A stretch of DNA of 64,000 nucleotides from Burkholderiales bacterium GJ-E10 (GTDB lineage: Bacteria > Pseudomonadota > Gammaproteobacteria > Burkholderiales > Burkholderiaceae_F): assembly GCA_000828975.1 (NCBI GenBank), contig AP014683.1, positions 2,685,700 to 2,749,699 on the forward strand, in the 5' to 3' direction. Shown here piece after piece: positions 39,372-49,179 of this stretch. The translations under genes were made by a program, and so were the position numbers. Numbering within the stretch: the first letter of the stretch is position 1; every line of letters begins with the position of its first letter. The notes beneath the pieces were generated by a model. That model made no database searches. It was given only the letters and a program-made list of their open reading frames with translations, and was not told the DNA's origin.

Positions 39372-40073
39372 TCAGCCCTGATGTGCGCGCTCACTGCGGA
39401 CGCGCGCGATCAGATAGTCGACGACTGCGAGCGCACCTTCCGGCGTATGGCTCGATGCGATCGCCGGCGAGGTCAGGAAACGGCCGTCGCAAGCCAGCGT
39501 CGGCGTGCCGTCGATCTGATAGGACTGCACCATCATGTTGGCGCGGTTGACGTCGGACGACACCGAGAACGAGTTGTACACCGCCAGCCACTTGGCGCGG
39601 GGGATGCCGTTGGCTGCCATGAAATCGGCGATCTCGCCGGGATCGAGCAGACGCATGTGCCGGTTGTGATACGCGTCGAACACCTTGGCGTGCATCTCGT
39701 CGACCAGTCCCAGCGCCTTGAGGGAATAGAAAATCCGCGAGTGTGGTTCGGTCGAGGGATTGAATGCGACCGGGACATGTTCGAAATCGACGTCGGCCGG
39801 CAATTTCTTCTGCCAGGCTTCGAGATAGGGCAGGAACGCGTAGCAGTGGGGGCAGCCGTACCAGAAAAAGTCCAGGACCTGGATCTTTCCGGGCGGCGCG
39901 TCGGTGGGCTGCGGGTTTGTCAGGACGGTGTAGTCGACTCCCGCCACCGGCTCGCTGCCGTCGGCCCAGGCCGGCCGGACCCCGGTCAATGCAAAACCGG
40001 CGGCCCCGGCTCCCAAAGCACCCAACCCGGCAAGCAAGGCCGCGCGCCTGCGATGCGACACACCCGATGACAT
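39372..40073 (-). CDS. dsbA: Thiol:disulfide interchange protein DsbA
   Basis: Periplasmic oxidant that forms disulfide bonds in exported proteins, including type II secretion substrates. The 233 residues start with a twin-Arg-like, Ala-rich signal peptide (SHRRRAALLAGLGALGAGAA, cleavage near AWA). The active site is CPHC in FFWYGCPHCYAFLPYLE and the cis-proline loop is GTPTLACDG. The ATG is preceded by AGGAGG. It is co-oriented with the SPOR gene and argS. Confidence 0.95.
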   Translation of the reverse strand: MSSGVSHRRRAALLAGLGALGAGAAGFALTGVRPAWADGSEPVAGVDYTVLTNPQPTDAPPGKIQVLDFFWYGCPHCYAFLPYLEAWQKKLPADVDFEHVPVAFNPSTEPHSRIFYSLKALGLVDEMHAKVFDAYHNRHMRLLDPGEIADFMAANGIPRAKWLAVYNSFSVSSDVNRANMMVQSYQIDGTPTLACDGRFLTSPAIASSHTPEGALAVVDYLIARVRSERAHQG

Positions 40074-40147
40074 AACGACTCCTCCTCGTAGGTTAGGAAA
40101 ACGCGGACACCGTCCGCTCGCGGTGCGCTTTCACGCTCCCCGGGTTC

Positions 40148-40735
40148 TTATGGGGCCGACACCTGTTGCGCGTCCACCCCGTTCTCGGACAGGGTGCGCA
40201 GGATTCCGTTCACATCGTCCGCCGGGCCGTACGGCCCGAGGCGAACGCGGTAGACGGCGAGGCCGCCCTCCTCGGTCGTTTTCGCAACCTTGGCGTCGAA
40301 CCCCATGAGGGCCAGCCGTGCGCGCATCGCGTCGGCGTCGTCCGGCGTGCGATAGGCGCCGATCTGTAGAAGAATTCCCGGCCCGGCCGGTGCCGCGCCC
40401 GGGGTCGCGCCATTCGTGGCCGCGTTCGTCATGGTCGCGTTCGTCATTGCCGCGTTATTCGTGGCCACGGCAGCAGCCGCCGCGCCGGTTCCCGTCGCCG
40501 GCGCCGGCGTGCCCGCGGTCTGCGTGCCCGGCCCCGGGATCAACGGCGAAAACAGCGGCTGATTGGGATCGTTGGAATCCGGCGTCAGGGTATCGGTAAG
40601 CCGCTGCACCTTGCTGACGAAGGGCACGGGAGCCTTCGTGATGTACACCGCAGTGCCGGCGGCGATGCCAAGCCCGACCACGAGGCCGCCGAGAAAGATG
40701 GAAAACAGCGCAGGAAGCCGGCCCGCCGCAGTCAT
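40148..40735 (-). CDS. SPOR-domain membrane protein (FtsN-like)
   Basis: SPOR domains bind denuded peptidoglycan at the division septum. The 195 residues have a short cytoplasmic start, one transmembrane helix (about 9-31), a linker with an Ala/Asn/Thr/Met repeat (NNAAMTNATMTNAATNG) and a SPOR domain (about 115-195, ILLQIGAYRTPDDADAMRAR). The start at 40735 has GGAGGGGGT upstream. Between argS and dsbA it matches the betaproteobacterial FtsN-like gene position. Confidence 0.9.
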   Translation of the reverse strand: MTAAGRLPALFSIFLGGLVVGLGIAAGTAVYITKAPVPFVSKVQRLTDTLTPDSNDPNQPLFSPLIPGPGTQTAGTPAPATGTGAAAAAVATNNAAMTNATMTNAATNGATPGAAPAGPGILLQIGAYRTPDDADAMRARLALMGFDAKVAKTTEEGGLAVYRVRLGPYGPADDVNGILRTLSENGVDAQQVSAP

Positions 40736-40745
40736 ACCCCCTCCT

Positions 40746-42491
40746 TTACATCCGTTCCGGGGCATGCACCCCGATCAGCCGCAGTCCGTTGCGCAGCACC
40801 TGCCGCGTCGCCAGCAACAGCGCAAGCCGCGCCGTCCGCAACCCGGCCTCCTCGACCAGGATGCGCTCGGCGTTGTAGAAGGCATGCAGGTCGGCGGCAA
40901 GATCCTTGCAATAGAACGCAATGAGATGCGGTGCCAGCGTTTCACCGGCCTCGCGCACCACATCCGGATATTCGGCGAGGCGCGCCATCAGGGCCAGTTC
41001 CTTCGGCGCCGACAGGCAGCCCACGTCCACCGCCCGGGCCGCAGCCTCGTCGAGCACCGTGCCCGTCTGTTCCGCCGCCTGCACCAGCACCGAGCAGATG
41101 CGCGCGTGCGCGTACTGCACATAGTAGACCGGGTTTTCTTCCGAATGGGAGAGCGCCAGATCCACGTCGAACGCGAACTCCGAATCGCACTTGCGCGACA
41201 CGAGAAAGAAGCGGGTCGCGTCGCGCCCGACCCAGTCGACGAGATCGCGCAGCGCAACGTAGGTCCCCGCGCGCTTGGACATCTTGACCTCTTCCCCGCC
41301 GCGCAGCACCCGCACCATCTTGTGCAGCAGGTACTCGGGGTACCCGAGCGGAATCGACAGTCCGCGTACGCGCGAAAGAATCTGCAGCCCGGCGCGGACC
41401 CGGGCAACCGTGCCGTGGTGATCCGACCCCTGGATGTTGATCGCCCGCGTATGGCCGCGCTCGAACTTGACGAGATGGTAGGCGACGTCGGGCACGAAAT
41501 AGGTGTACGTACCGTCGGACTTGCGCACGACCCGATCCTTGTCATCACGCAGATCGGCACGGGTGCCGCCCTCGGTTCCTTCCAGCGCCTCCGTCGTGCG
41601 CAGCCACAGGGCACCGTCGGCCTCGAAGCTCAGACCCGACTCGATGAAGCCGCGGACCGCGGCCTCGACCCGCCCGTCTTCGTACAGCGAGGATTCGAGA
41701 TAGAAATTATCGAAATGCACGCCGATGGCATCGAGATCCAGATCCTGCTGGTTGCGCAGATACGCCACCGCAAACCGGCGCACCGCGTCCCGATCGTCGG
41801 GGTCTCCGCTCGCCGTCACCTCGACCCCGTCACGCGGACGAACCGTCGCCCTGGCGAGGAAATCGCGGGCGATCTCGACGATGTACTCCCCTTGGTAGCC
41901 GATCGCGGCCGTATCGATCTCGCGGCCCTGGAGCGCCCATGCGCGCGCCTGCACCGACGCGGCAAGCTGTTCGATCTGCACGCCGGCATCGTTGTAGTAA
42001 AACTCGCGGGTCACCGCCCAGCCGCATTCGGCCAGCACGTTGCCCAAAGCGTCGCCGAGAGCTGCCTGCCGTGCGTGTCCGAGGTGCAAGGGACCGGTGG
42101 GGTTGGCCGAAACGAATTCCAGCAGCACGGTCTTCCCGGCCCCTTCGGCGCACTCGCCGAAGGCGGCGCCTCGACGCAGGATCTCGCCGACCACCTGCCG
42201 CTTGCTGGCATCGGTCAGGCGCAGGTTGATGAACCCCGGGCCGGCCACCTCGACCGCCGCCAGCCACTCCGCCGCACCGGCATCGGCACGCAGACGGGCG
42301 GCGATCTCTTCCGCGATGGCACGGGGAGGACGGCCGAGCGGTTTCGCCAGTTGCAGGGCGACAGTGCAGGACAGGTCGCCGTGGGCGGCGACGTTCGGAC
42401 GCTGCAGTTCGATCGCCGGGACGTGGTCGGACAGGGTCGCAAGCGCATCGCGAATCCGGTTCGCGATCGCCTGCCGCTGTTCAGCGAGCAT
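40746..42491 (-). CDS. argS: Arginyl-tRNA synthetase
   Basis: Charges tRNA-Arg with arginine. The 581 residues have the class I signature as HLGH in [20 protein letters not shown] (about residue 135) and KMSK in [20 protein letters not shown] (about residue 404), with the Arg-specific N-terminal tRNA-binding domain and the C-terminal DALR domain. The start [17 protein letters not shown] is typical. It is the first gene of the argS-SPOR-dsbA-SDR set. Confidence 0.98.
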   Translation of the reverse strand: MLAEQRQAIANRIRDALATLSDHVPAIELQRPNVAAHGDLSCTVALQLAKPLGRPPRAIAEEIAARLRADAGAAEWLAAVEVAGPGFINLRLTDASKRQVVGEILRRGAAFGECAEGAGKTVLLEFVSANPTGPLHLGHARQAALGDALGNVLAECGWAVTREFYYNDAGVQIEQLAASVQARAWALQGREIDTAAIGYQGEYIVEIARDFLARATVRPRDGVEVTASGDPDDRDAVRRFAVAYLRNQQDLDLDAIGVHFDNFYLESSLYEDGRVEAAVRGFIESGLSFEADGALWLRTTEALEGTEGGTRADLRDDKDRVVRKSDGTYTYFVPDVAYHLVKFERGHTRAINIQGSDHHGTVARVRAGLQILSRVRGLSIPLGYPEYLLHKMVRVLRGGEEVKMSKRAGTYVALRDLVDWVGRDATRFFLVSRKCDSEFAFDVDLALSHSEENPVYYVQYAHARICSVLVQAAEQTGTVLDEAAARAVDVGCLSAPKELALMARLAEYPDVVREAGETLAPHLIAFYCKDLAADLHAFYNAERILVEEAGLRTARLALLLATRQVLRNGLRLIGVHAPERM

Positions 42492-42584
42492 GGAACGGGG
42501 CCAAGGAATACAGGAAACGACCGAGTTTACCGGAGCGGCGCAGGAACGCAGACCGCCCGCCGCGCCGCAGCCACCCGCACCCCG

Positions 42585-42702
42585 CCCTCTCCCGCGTGCA
42601 GGAGAGGGGGAACCCCTTCGGCCGCGGGGCCTATTGATCTTTCGCGAAATGGTTTACGACCATTTCGCGGACGCCCCCCTCCTCTCCGTCGGGGGAGAGG
42701 AG
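42585..42702. repeat. Three palindromes between argS and folE2
   Basis: The 251-bp gap holds CCCTCTCC/GGAGAGGG (42585-42608), CGCGAAATGG/CCATTTCGCG with a 7-base loop (42643-42669) and CTCCTCTCC/GGAGAGGAG (42679-42702). The first and third belong to the dispersed REP-like family. The middle one is a different, AT-richer hairpin. No T run follows any of them, so they are not textbook terminators. Confidence 0.65.
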
Positions 42703-42742
42703 AAAAGGAGTGCGGGGCGGACGTCAAGCATTTGTCGAACGT

Positions 42743-43552
42743 TCACGAGCGCGAGCCGGTTGCTCGGGACTGCTCGATCAGCGCGTACGCGGAATGGTTG
42801 TGGATCGACTCGAAATTCTCCGATTCGACCCGGAACGCGACGACCCGGGGATCCTGGCGCAACGCCAGCGCGACGTCGCGCACCGTGTCCTCGACGAACT
42901 TCGGATTGTCGTACGCCCGTTCGGTGACATACTTCTCGTCCGGACGCTTGAGCACTCCCCACAACTCGCAGGATGCCGCTTCTTCGGCGACCCGGATCTG
43001 CTCTTCGATCGACATCGGTTCCACGGTCTCGACGTCGATGATGATGTGCGAACGCTGGTTGTGCGCGCCGTAGTCGGAGATGCGCTTGCTGCACGGGCAC
43101 AGGCTGGTGACCGGCACGCAGACCTTCTGACGCACGTGCGCCACCGCGCACTCCATCGATGCGGTCAGCGTCACGTCGTAATCCATGAGGCTCCGAACGC
43201 CCGACACCGGCGCGGACTTGTCGACGAAGTACGGGAACCGGATTTCGATCCACCCGGTGTCGGCCTCCAGGTGCCGCAGCATTTCCTGCAGCAAGGCACG
43301 CAGCGACGCCATGGACATCGGCTCGCGATGGTTCTGCAGCACCTCCAGGAAGCGCGACATGTGCGTGCCCTTCCGTTCGCCGGGAAGTGCAACGAACATA
43401 TCGAAGGTAGCAACCGTGGGAACCGGTCCATCGCGCCCCGCAACCGTCACCGGATGGCGCAAGGCCTTCACGCCGACCCGATTGATCGCGATATTGCGGG
43501 GATCGATTGACGACTGCACATCCGGCAGCAAAACCAATTCGCGTGCGTTCAT
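42743..43552 (-). CDS. folE2: GTP cyclohydrolase IB (FolE2)
   Basis: Zinc-flexible enzyme making dihydroneopterin triphosphate from GTP, the first step to folate and, in many bacteria, queuosine. The 269 residues include [20 protein letters not shown] with the catalytic Cys, and [20 protein letters not shown]. The start [15 protein letters not shown] has AGGAA upstream; the frame is open a little further but without support. No FolE1 gene is visible here. It is divergent from the MerR-type gene. Confidence 0.95.
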   Translation of the reverse strand: MNARELVLLPDVQSSIDPRNIAINRVGVKALRHPVTVAGRDGPVPTVATFDMFVALPGERKGTHMSRFLEVLQNHREPMSMASLRALLQEMLRHLEADTGWIEIRFPYFVDKSAPVSGVRSLMDYDVTLTASMECAVAHVRQKVCVPVTSLCPCSKRISDYGAHNQRSHIIIDVETVEPMSIEEQIRVAEEAASCELWGVLKRPDEKYVTERAYDNPKFVEDTVRDVALALRQDPRVVAFRVESENFESIHNHSAYALIEQSRATGSRS

Positions 43553-43935
43553 AGCATTGTTCCTGTCATAGAAATTTTCCTGCTGCACGCCCGAAGACTG
43601 CGGAGTGTGCGCAACCGGACGGGGACGGCGGGACGAGACTCCCGGGAATATACCCGAGTACGACGATCAGGAATCGGGCGGACCGACAAACCGCCGCCGA
43701 AAGTAGCCACCCAAGACCGCCAGACATCCGGCAGTTTGCAGAACTTCGCCTGAGGCATCAATAAGTGACTCCCGCAAGTTCCGACCGACTTGTCTTTGTC
43801 CAGGAAATAGATATCGAAGACGACACAAACGCCCCGCTTTCCCAAGCACCGGATCCCGCCATCCGACATCGATATGGGAGTAGGATTTGCCCCTTCACGC
43901 CGCACCAGCGGCAATGCACCCCATTATATTTGTCC
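43553..43935. other. 383-bp divergent intergenic region, folE2 / merR-like
   Basis: No gene seen. The element TTTGTCCA occurs twice (43795-43802 and 43929-43936). The second copy is part of a perfect palindrome TTTGTCCATGACAAA (43929-43943) that covers the start codon of the plus-strand regulator. I looked for a folate- or cobalamin-type riboswitch before folE2 and did not recognise one. No strong -35/-10 pair stands out. Confidence 0.4.
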
Positions 43936-44892
43936 ATGACAAAAATCTCCGCGGAGGACTTCGTCGACATCGGCGGCATCACCATCGCCGCCGTCGAGCG
44001 GGATACGGGCCTGACCAAGGACACCCTGCGCGTATGGGAACGCCGGTACGGCTTCCCGACACCGCTGCGCGACCGTTCGGGGCAGCGCGTGTACTCCCGC
44101 CGGGACATGGAAAAACTCCGGCTCATCAAGCGGTTGCTCGATCACGGCTACCGCCCGGGCAAGATCCTGCCGCTCGACCCGGCGGACCTGCTGCGACTCG
44201 CCGACGCGCTCCATCCTCCGCTCCAGCGCCGCGAGGGGGCGCACCCCCGCCCGGACATCGAGCCCCTGCTCGATCTTCTGCGCAAACATCGGGTCGAAGA
44301 ACTGCGCCGGCAACTCAGCCAGTCGCTTCTGCGCCTCGGCCTCGCGCAGTTCCTGTCCGGCGTGATCGCCCCCTTCAATGCCGCGGTGAGCGACGCCTGG
44401 ACACGGGGCAAGCTCGAACTCTTCGAAGAACACATCTACGCCGAAGCGATCCAATCCATCCTGCGCGGCGCAATCGCGGGCATTCCGCGCCCGGGCAGCG
44501 ATCCGCCGGTCGTCCTGCTCACCACCCTGCCGCGGGAAACCCATGCGGTCGGTCTGCTGATGGCGGAGGCGTTCTTCGCCCTCGAAAGCTGCCGCTGCAT
44601 TTCGCTCGGCGTGCAGACGCCCCTGCCCGACATCGCCCGTGCCGCCGAAGCGCTGCGCGCGCACATCGTGTTCGTGTTCTTCGGCGATTCGGCGAATGCC
44701 AGCCTGGTCTCCAGCAGCATCGCGGAACTGCGCGCGGCCCTCCCCCTGCAACACGAGATCTGGGTGAGCGGCAGCACGCCGGTCCTGGAACGCCGCCTGC
44801 CCGAACACGTGACCTATCTTCGAAGCCTGAGCGAAACCGGCGGTGCGCTGCTGCGCCGACGCCGGGCACGCATGCCCCGGGCCGACCAGTGA
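43936..44892 (+). CDS. MerR-family regulator with B12-binding-like domain
   Basis: Resembles the LitR/CarH type of light- or cobalamin-sensing repressor, which controls carotenoid or stress genes. The 318 residues have an N-terminal MerR helix-turn-helix (TLRVWERRYGFPTPLRDRSG), a four-helix segment (about 105-190) and a C-terminal Rossmann-like domain with PRETHAVGLLMAEAFFALES and ISLGVQTPLPDIARAAEALR. The ExH-x2-G pattern fits a cobalamin domain, but the canonical DxHxxG loop is not exact, so B12 binding is unproven. A palindrome covers its start codon. Confidence 0.82.
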   Translation: MTKISAEDFVDIGGITIAAVERDTGLTKDTLRVWERRYGFPTPLRDRSGQRVYSRRDMEKLRLIKRLLDHGYRPGKILPLDPADLLRLADALHPPLQRREGAHPRPDIEPLLDLLRKHRVEELRRQLSQSLLRLGLAQFLSGVIAPFNAAVSDAWTRGKLELFEEHIYAEAIQSILRGAIAGIPRPGSDPPVVLLTTLPRETHAVGLLMAEAFFALESCRCISLGVQTPLPDIARAAEALRAHIVFVFFGDSANASLVSSSIAELRAALPLQHEIWVSGSTPVLERRLPEHVTYLRSLSETGGALLRRRRARMPRADQ

Positions 44893-44903
44893 TCGCGGCC
44901 CGC

Positions 44904-44931
44904 GGGTCCGGGGGCGCCCCCCCCCGGACCC
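44904..44931. repeat. Strong GC-rich hairpin between merR-like and DUF3108 genes
   Basis: GGGTCCGGGGG and CCCCCGGACCC form an 11-bp stem with a 6-base loop, 12 bp after the regulator's stop. There is no T run. It could slow or partly stop transcription into the next gene. Confidence 0.55.
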
Positions 44932-44969
44932 AGGCCCGATGCATCTGCACGATATGCCACACTAGCAGG

Positions 44970-45722
44970 ATGCACCGATCCATTCCCGCCCGTCTCGCCG
45001 CCCTTGTCCTGATTGCCGGCCTGCCCGGCGCAACGATTGCCGCGTCCGCCCCGCCGACCGCGGGCACCGGTGCGCTGCCGGCATCCGCCCGGCTCGAGTA
45101 TGCGACGACGGCGACCATGCAGTGGATGGGGCTGCCGCTCACGCTGCGCGGCCACACCGTCATGACCTGGAAATTCGACGGCACGCATTACGACGCGCAA
45201 CTGCGCATCGACCGGGTCGGATTCACGCAGCACTCCGAAGGCCGCCTGCAGGCCGACGGCGCGCTGGCCCCGGAGCGGTATACGGAAAAGCGGCCCTTCC
45301 ACCACCCCGACGCCGTCATGCTGGACTGGGCCCGCGGTCAGGTGCGTTTCGGCGGCGCGACGAGCCATCCGGCGCCGAAACCCGGCGCACAGGACCGTCT
45401 CAGCGTCCAGTTCGAGTTCGCCCGTCGAATGGAACGGAACGCACAGGCATTCCACCCCGGCGACCGGGACCCGATCCGGCTCATCGGCACCCACGATGTC
45501 GACGACTGGAAATTCACCGTGGGTCCCGCCGAAACCGTCGGTACGGGCCTCGGTGCGATGCCGACGATCCACCTGTCCGCCCGGCGACCGGCGGGCCGGG
45601 TGGAAGAAACGATGGACATCTGGCTCGGCGCGAAGACCCGCTGGCTACCGGTGCGGATCCGGATCGTCGACCGGAACGGATCCGTGATCGATTCCGTACT
45701 GCAGACCGCAAGCATTCACTGA
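44970..45722 (+). CDS. DUF3108 exported protein
   Basis: Exported protein of unknown function. The 250 residues begin with a signal peptide (about 1-24, LAALVLIAGLPGATIAASA). The beta-rich body follows the DUF3108 pattern: YATTATMQWMGLPLTLRGHT, TWKFDGTHYDAQLRID and a late MDIWLGAKTRWLPVRIRI segment. It is co-oriented with the MerR-type gene, 77 bp downstream. Confidence 0.8.
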   Translation: MHRSIPARLAALVLIAGLPGATIAASAPPTAGTGALPASARLEYATTATMQWMGLPLTLRGHTVMTWKFDGTHYDAQLRIDRVGFTQHSEGRLQADGALAPERYTEKRPFHHPDAVMLDWARGQVRFGGATSHPAPKPGAQDRLSVQFEFARRMERNAQAFHPGDRDPIRLIGTHDVDDWKFTVGPAETVGTGLGAMPTIHLSARRPAGRVEETMDIWLGAKTRWLPVRIRIVDRNGSVIDSVLQTASIH

Positions 45723-45793
45723 GCATCGCGCACGGAAGGGCCTGCCGCCCCGGACGTCCGCACGCGCGGGCCGAGGCGCGCGTACCGCCCGGG

Positions 45794-47278
45794 TCAACGC
45801 ACCAGGATGTTGCCGAACTGCCACGGATCGTCGCGATCCAGCCGCTCCCGGAACAGGCGCTCCCGCCCCTGCAACGGGGTCCAGTCGCCCCAGACCCCGA
45901 CCATTTCGCCGAGATAGGGCCGTGCGACCTCGAGCACGCGTCCGGAATCCATCTCCTCGGGGTCGACCACGCCGCGCGCCGGATTTTCGATCGCCCAGAT
46001 CATGCCCGCCAGCACCCCGACGGCCGTCTGCAGCGTCGTGGCGTTGTTGTAGGGCGCAAGCCGGCGCGCCTCGGCGATGTCGAGCCGGGAACCATACCAG
46101 TACACGCCGTGCCGGTTGCCGCACAGCAACACCCCCAGTTCGTCGACGCCCTGCACGATCTCGTCGCGCAGCACGCGCCGCCCCGGCTGCAGGTCGAATC
46201 CCCGTCCACGGAACTCGTCGATCGACAGCATCGCATCGTTGCAGGGACGATATGCGTAATGAACGGTGGGGCGATACGCCGCGCGCCCCCCCTCTTCGAC
46301 GGTGAGATATTCGGCGAGGGAAACCGATTCGCCGTGCGTGATCAGATACCCGTGATAGCTCCCGCCCAGAGGCGTCCAGCTGCGGACCCGGGTGTCGACC
46401 CCCGGCTGCTCGAGGTAGATCGCCGCCTGTGCCCCGACCGCGTGAGTGCGCGCACCCGCCGGCAGACCGCGTTCGTGCGTTCCCCAGCCCAGTTCCGCCG
46501 GCTGACTGCCTTCCGCAACGAAGGCTTCCACCGACCAGGTATTGACGAATTCGCCGACGCGCTTCGGCTCGCGGCCCACCTGGAAGTCGTACTCCGCCAC
46601 ATGAATGGCCTTGATCCCCAGCCGCATCGCGAGGCGCGCCCACGCGTCCCGCGATTCCGGTTCGTGCTCGCCCGCGCCTTCCCGGCGGGCGACATCCCGC
46701 AACGCCTGCTTGGCAAAATGCGAAACGAGCCCCGGATTGACTCCGTGGGTGAGCACCGCGGTGGGGCACGCTGATGCAGTCCGTCGATTGGCTGCCCGCG
46801 CCTGCTCCCGCAGCCAATAGTTGGTCCGCTCCGCAGGAGCGCGGCTGGCATCGGTGTAATGACCGGCCCACGGTTCGATGCAGGAATCCAGGTACAGTGC
46901 CCCGCGCTCCCCGCACAACGCGATGAGCGCGACCGACGAAACGTCGACGGCGAGATTCAGCAGAAAGTCCCCGGCCTGCAGCAACGGGGCGAGCACATCG
47001 CGATAGTTGGCCTTCGTTACCGGCTCGGCGCGGAAATCGGTCACACCGCAGGCTCGCGCGACATCCCGCCCCGCGTCATCCGCCGTGATGATCGTGATCC
47101 GGCGGGGATCCAAGGCGATGTGTCGCCGGATCAACGGCAACACCCCTTGCCCCACACTGCCGAAGCCGACCATCACCAACCGACCTGACAGCGATACGTT
47201 GTTTTTCTGGATCCCTTCCTCGGTCAATCCGTACACCTCGACAAAAAGACGGCATGTTTCGCGGTTCCGGCAAAACAT
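45794..47278 (-). CDS. hss: Homospermidine synthase
   Basis: NAD-dependent enzyme that joins two putrescine units to make the polyamine homospermidine. The body matches bacterial Hss: NAD site LVMVGFGSVGQGVLPLIRRH, RRITIITADDAGRD, the block LDSCIEPWAGHYTDAS and TERTNYWLREQ-like TNYWLREQARAA. The start is uncertain: the ATG at 47278 gives 494 residues with a short Cys-containing extension, and homologues begin nearer the NAD site. The reading frame is intact. It is transcribed towards the DUF3108 gene (convergent). Confidence 0.88.
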   Translation of the reverse strand: MFCRNRETCRLFVEVYGLTEEGIQKNNVSLSGRLVMVGFGSVGQGVLPLIRRHIALDPRRITIITADDAGRDVARACGVTDFRAEPVTKANYRDVLAPLLQAGDFLLNLAVDVSSVALIALCGERGALYLDSCIEPWAGHYTDASRAPAERTNYWLREQARAANRRTASACPTAVLTHGVNPGLVSHFAKQALRDVARREGAGEHEPESRDAWARLAMRLGIKAIHVAEYDFQVGREPKRVGEFVNTWSVEAFVAEGSQPAELGWGTHERGLPAGARTHAVGAQAAIYLEQPGVDTRVRSWTPLGGSYHGYLITHGESVSLAEYLTVEEGGRAAYRPTVHYAYRPCNDAMLSIDEFRGRGFDLQPGRRVLRDEIVQGVDELGVLLCGNRHGVYWYGSRLDIAEARRLAPYNNATTLQTAVGVLAGMIWAIENPARGVVDPEEMDSGRVLEVARPYLGEMVGVWGDWTPLQGRERLFRERLDRDDPWQFGNILVR

Positions 47279-47617
47279 GCACTCCGATGTTCTCGTTTTG
47301 AAATTTCGCCCTCGGAGCGGGAGAGGCCCGGTCCGGCACACGGCGCCGGGCTCCCGCGGCCGGGACCGGGCGGACGCGCGTTCCCCCGCCGGTTTGCGCC
47401 AGGCGCCGGGGAGCTTTCTTCAAGCGGACCAAGGGCGGGAATATAACGCGGATCTCCAGGATTGCGACCGGGATATCCGCAACCCCCAGTCCAGGGGATG
47501 CAAAGCCGGTGGTTCGGCGGGGACAGCGCACGCCGTTTCGCCCATAATCGGGCCTGCAATCCCCGCCCATGCTGGGCGCCGAATCTCCAGACACCGGAAG
47601 CAGACACCGGAAGTGCC
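47279..47617. other. 339-bp divergent region, hss / SDR
   Basis: No gene seen. It contains an inverted repeat CCCGGTCC/GGACCGGG (47327-47334 and 47363-47370) near hss. A possible plus-strand promoter for the SDR gene is GGGACA (47520-47525) with CATAAT (47543-47548) and a 17-bp spacer. Just before the SDR start are two tandem copies of a 13-bp unit CAGACACCGGAAG (47588-47613). Confidence 0.4.
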
Positions 47618-48175
47618 ATGGCGAACTGCCTGATTCTCGGTGCATCCCGCGGCATCGGCCGCGAGTTGGCACGCCAATATGCCGCCGCAGGCGACCGCGT
47701 GATTGCGACGGTGCGCCGGACCGCCGACGCGAGCGCCCTGCGCGACGCAGGTGCGGCCCGCGTCGTCGAGGTCGACCTCGCGCAGTCGTCGGCGGTGGAG
47801 ATCCTGCAGGCCGCGCTCGCGGACGAACCGCTCGACGTCGCAATCATCGCGGCCGGCGTCTCCGGGCCGGTCACGACCGGCCTTGCCGCCCCCACCGCAG
47901 CAGAGTTCGATGCCGTCATGCATGCGAACGTCTACCCTGCAATGCAGGTCATCCCGCTGCTTGCCTACAAGCTCGCCGCCACGCACGGCAAGCTTGCCCT
48001 GCTGTCCAGCCGCATGGTGTTAGCGGCTGCGTAGAACCGCGGATATTTGCCGCGGTTTGCTGCTGGGGCTGGTTTGCGCCGGGCGCGGTTGGTCGGTATC
48101 GCTGAACGGCCGGTGGAGCGCTGGCTCTATAACGCCGATCCCGGGGTGGTGCCACCACGGCGATCCGCGGCGGAT

Positions 48176-48424
48176 TCAGAAGGGTTCGAGCAGGTCGGCG
48201 GGGAACAGATCGAGTTGCACGCCGTCGGGTTTGGCGACGGCGGCGGGTTGGTCCTTGCGATGGCGGCGCCGGTAGTACCGCTTGATCTTGCGGTGGTAGC
48301 GCTCGGCGACGAGGTCACCCAGGGCGTAGAGCAGATCGACGAGTTGCGCGCAGGCTTCGCTGCTGGGTTCGTCGCCGGAGTCTGGCGACGGCCAGGGGAG
48401 TTGGTCGAATCGGGGGCCGGTCAC
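48176..48424 (-). CDS. IS21 accessory protein with QLDLF clamp-like motif
   Basis: A small gene whose GTG start (48422-48424) overlaps the istB stop as GTGA, so it is probably translated by coupling. The 82 residues have an acidic/Pro start, a helix (ACAQLVDLLYALGDLVAERY), a very basic stretch (HRKIKRYYRRRHRKDQ) and the C-terminal QLDLF at residues 70-74, followed by PADLLEPF. QLDLF fits the bacterial beta-clamp-binding consensus QL[SD]LF. I do not recognise the protein family. It may be part of the transposition machinery. Confidence 0.65.
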   Translation of the reverse strand: MTGPRFDQLPWPSPDSGDEPSSEACAQLVDLLYALGDLVAERYHRKIKRYYRRRHRKDQPAAVAKPDGVQLDLFPADLLEPF

Positions 48425-49179
48425 GATTTGCGCTTGCGCCGCGCGGCGGCGCGTCGTTCGTTTCGTTCCTGGGCTTCCTTGAGGCGGTAGGACTCGCCTT
48501 CGAGGGCGATGATCTCGGCGTTGTGGATGAGCCGGTCGATCAGGGAGACGACGCAGGCGGCGTTGGGGAAGACCTCGTGCCACTGGGAGAACGGTTTGTT
48601 CGTCGTGATGACGGTGCTCTTTTTCTTGTAACGGCGGTTGGTCAACTCGAAGAGCAGATCGGCGTGGCGGTTGGAGTAGGACAGATAGCCGACCTCGTCG
48701 ATGACCAGCAGATCGAATCCAGCGTAGTAGCGCAGCCTGCGCTGGAGGGCCGAGTCGCTGTCGATGCCGGCGAGTTCACCGAGCAGTTGCCCGGCGGTGA
48801 TGAACAGGACCGTGTGGCCGGCGAGCAGGGCCTGGTGGGCGATGTTCTGGGCGATGGTGGACTTGCCGATTCCGTTGGGTCCGACCAGCACAGCGTTGGT
48901 CGCCTCGGCCATGAACTGCAGATCCATGAGTTCCGCGACGGCGGCGCGGTCGCAGCGGGTGGGCCAGGCCCAGTCGAAGTCGGCCAGGGGTTTGAAGGCG
49001 CCGATGCTGGCGCGGCGAAGCCGGCGCTCCATGCTGCGGCGGGCGCGCTCGGTTTCCTCCCATTCGATGAATTGCGCCACCCACTCCGCAGCGCCGATCT
49101 CGGACCAGTGGGCGAGGATTCCGTTCAAGCGCAGCTGAGCGGCGCGCTCACGCAGGTTCGCATTCGGGTTCGTCGTCAT
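48421..49179 (-). CDS. istB: IS21 transposition helper ATPase IstB
   Basis: AAA+ protein that chooses the target and stimulates the IstA transposase. The start at 49179 (MTTNPNANLRERAAQLRLNG) gives 252 residues. Walker A is VGPNGIGKSTIAQNIAHQAL and Walker B is DLLVIDEVGYL. The start overlaps the end of istA by 32 bases, as usual in IS21 elements. It has the second-motif TTNKPF and a basic C-terminus. Confidence 0.95.
   Translation of the reverse strand: MTTNPNANLRERAAQLRLNGILAHWSEIGAAEWVAQFIEWEETERARRSMERRLRRASIGAFKPLADFDWAWPTRCDRAAVAELMDLQFMAEATNAVLVGPNGIGKSTIAQNIAHQALLAGHTVLFITAGQLLGELAGIDSDSALQRRLRYYAGFDLLVIDEVGYLSYSNRHADLLFELTNRRYKKKSTVITTNKPFSQWHEVFPNAACVVSLIDRLIHNAEIIALEGESYRLKEAQERNERRAAARRKRKS

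Noticed and set aside
43553-43935. Possible riboswitch before folE2
   Set aside because: No recognisable folate, preQ1 or cobalamin motif was found by eye.
47588-47613. Tandem 13-bp repeat CAGACACCGGAAG
   Set aside because: Only two copies; too short to claim a repeat family or array.
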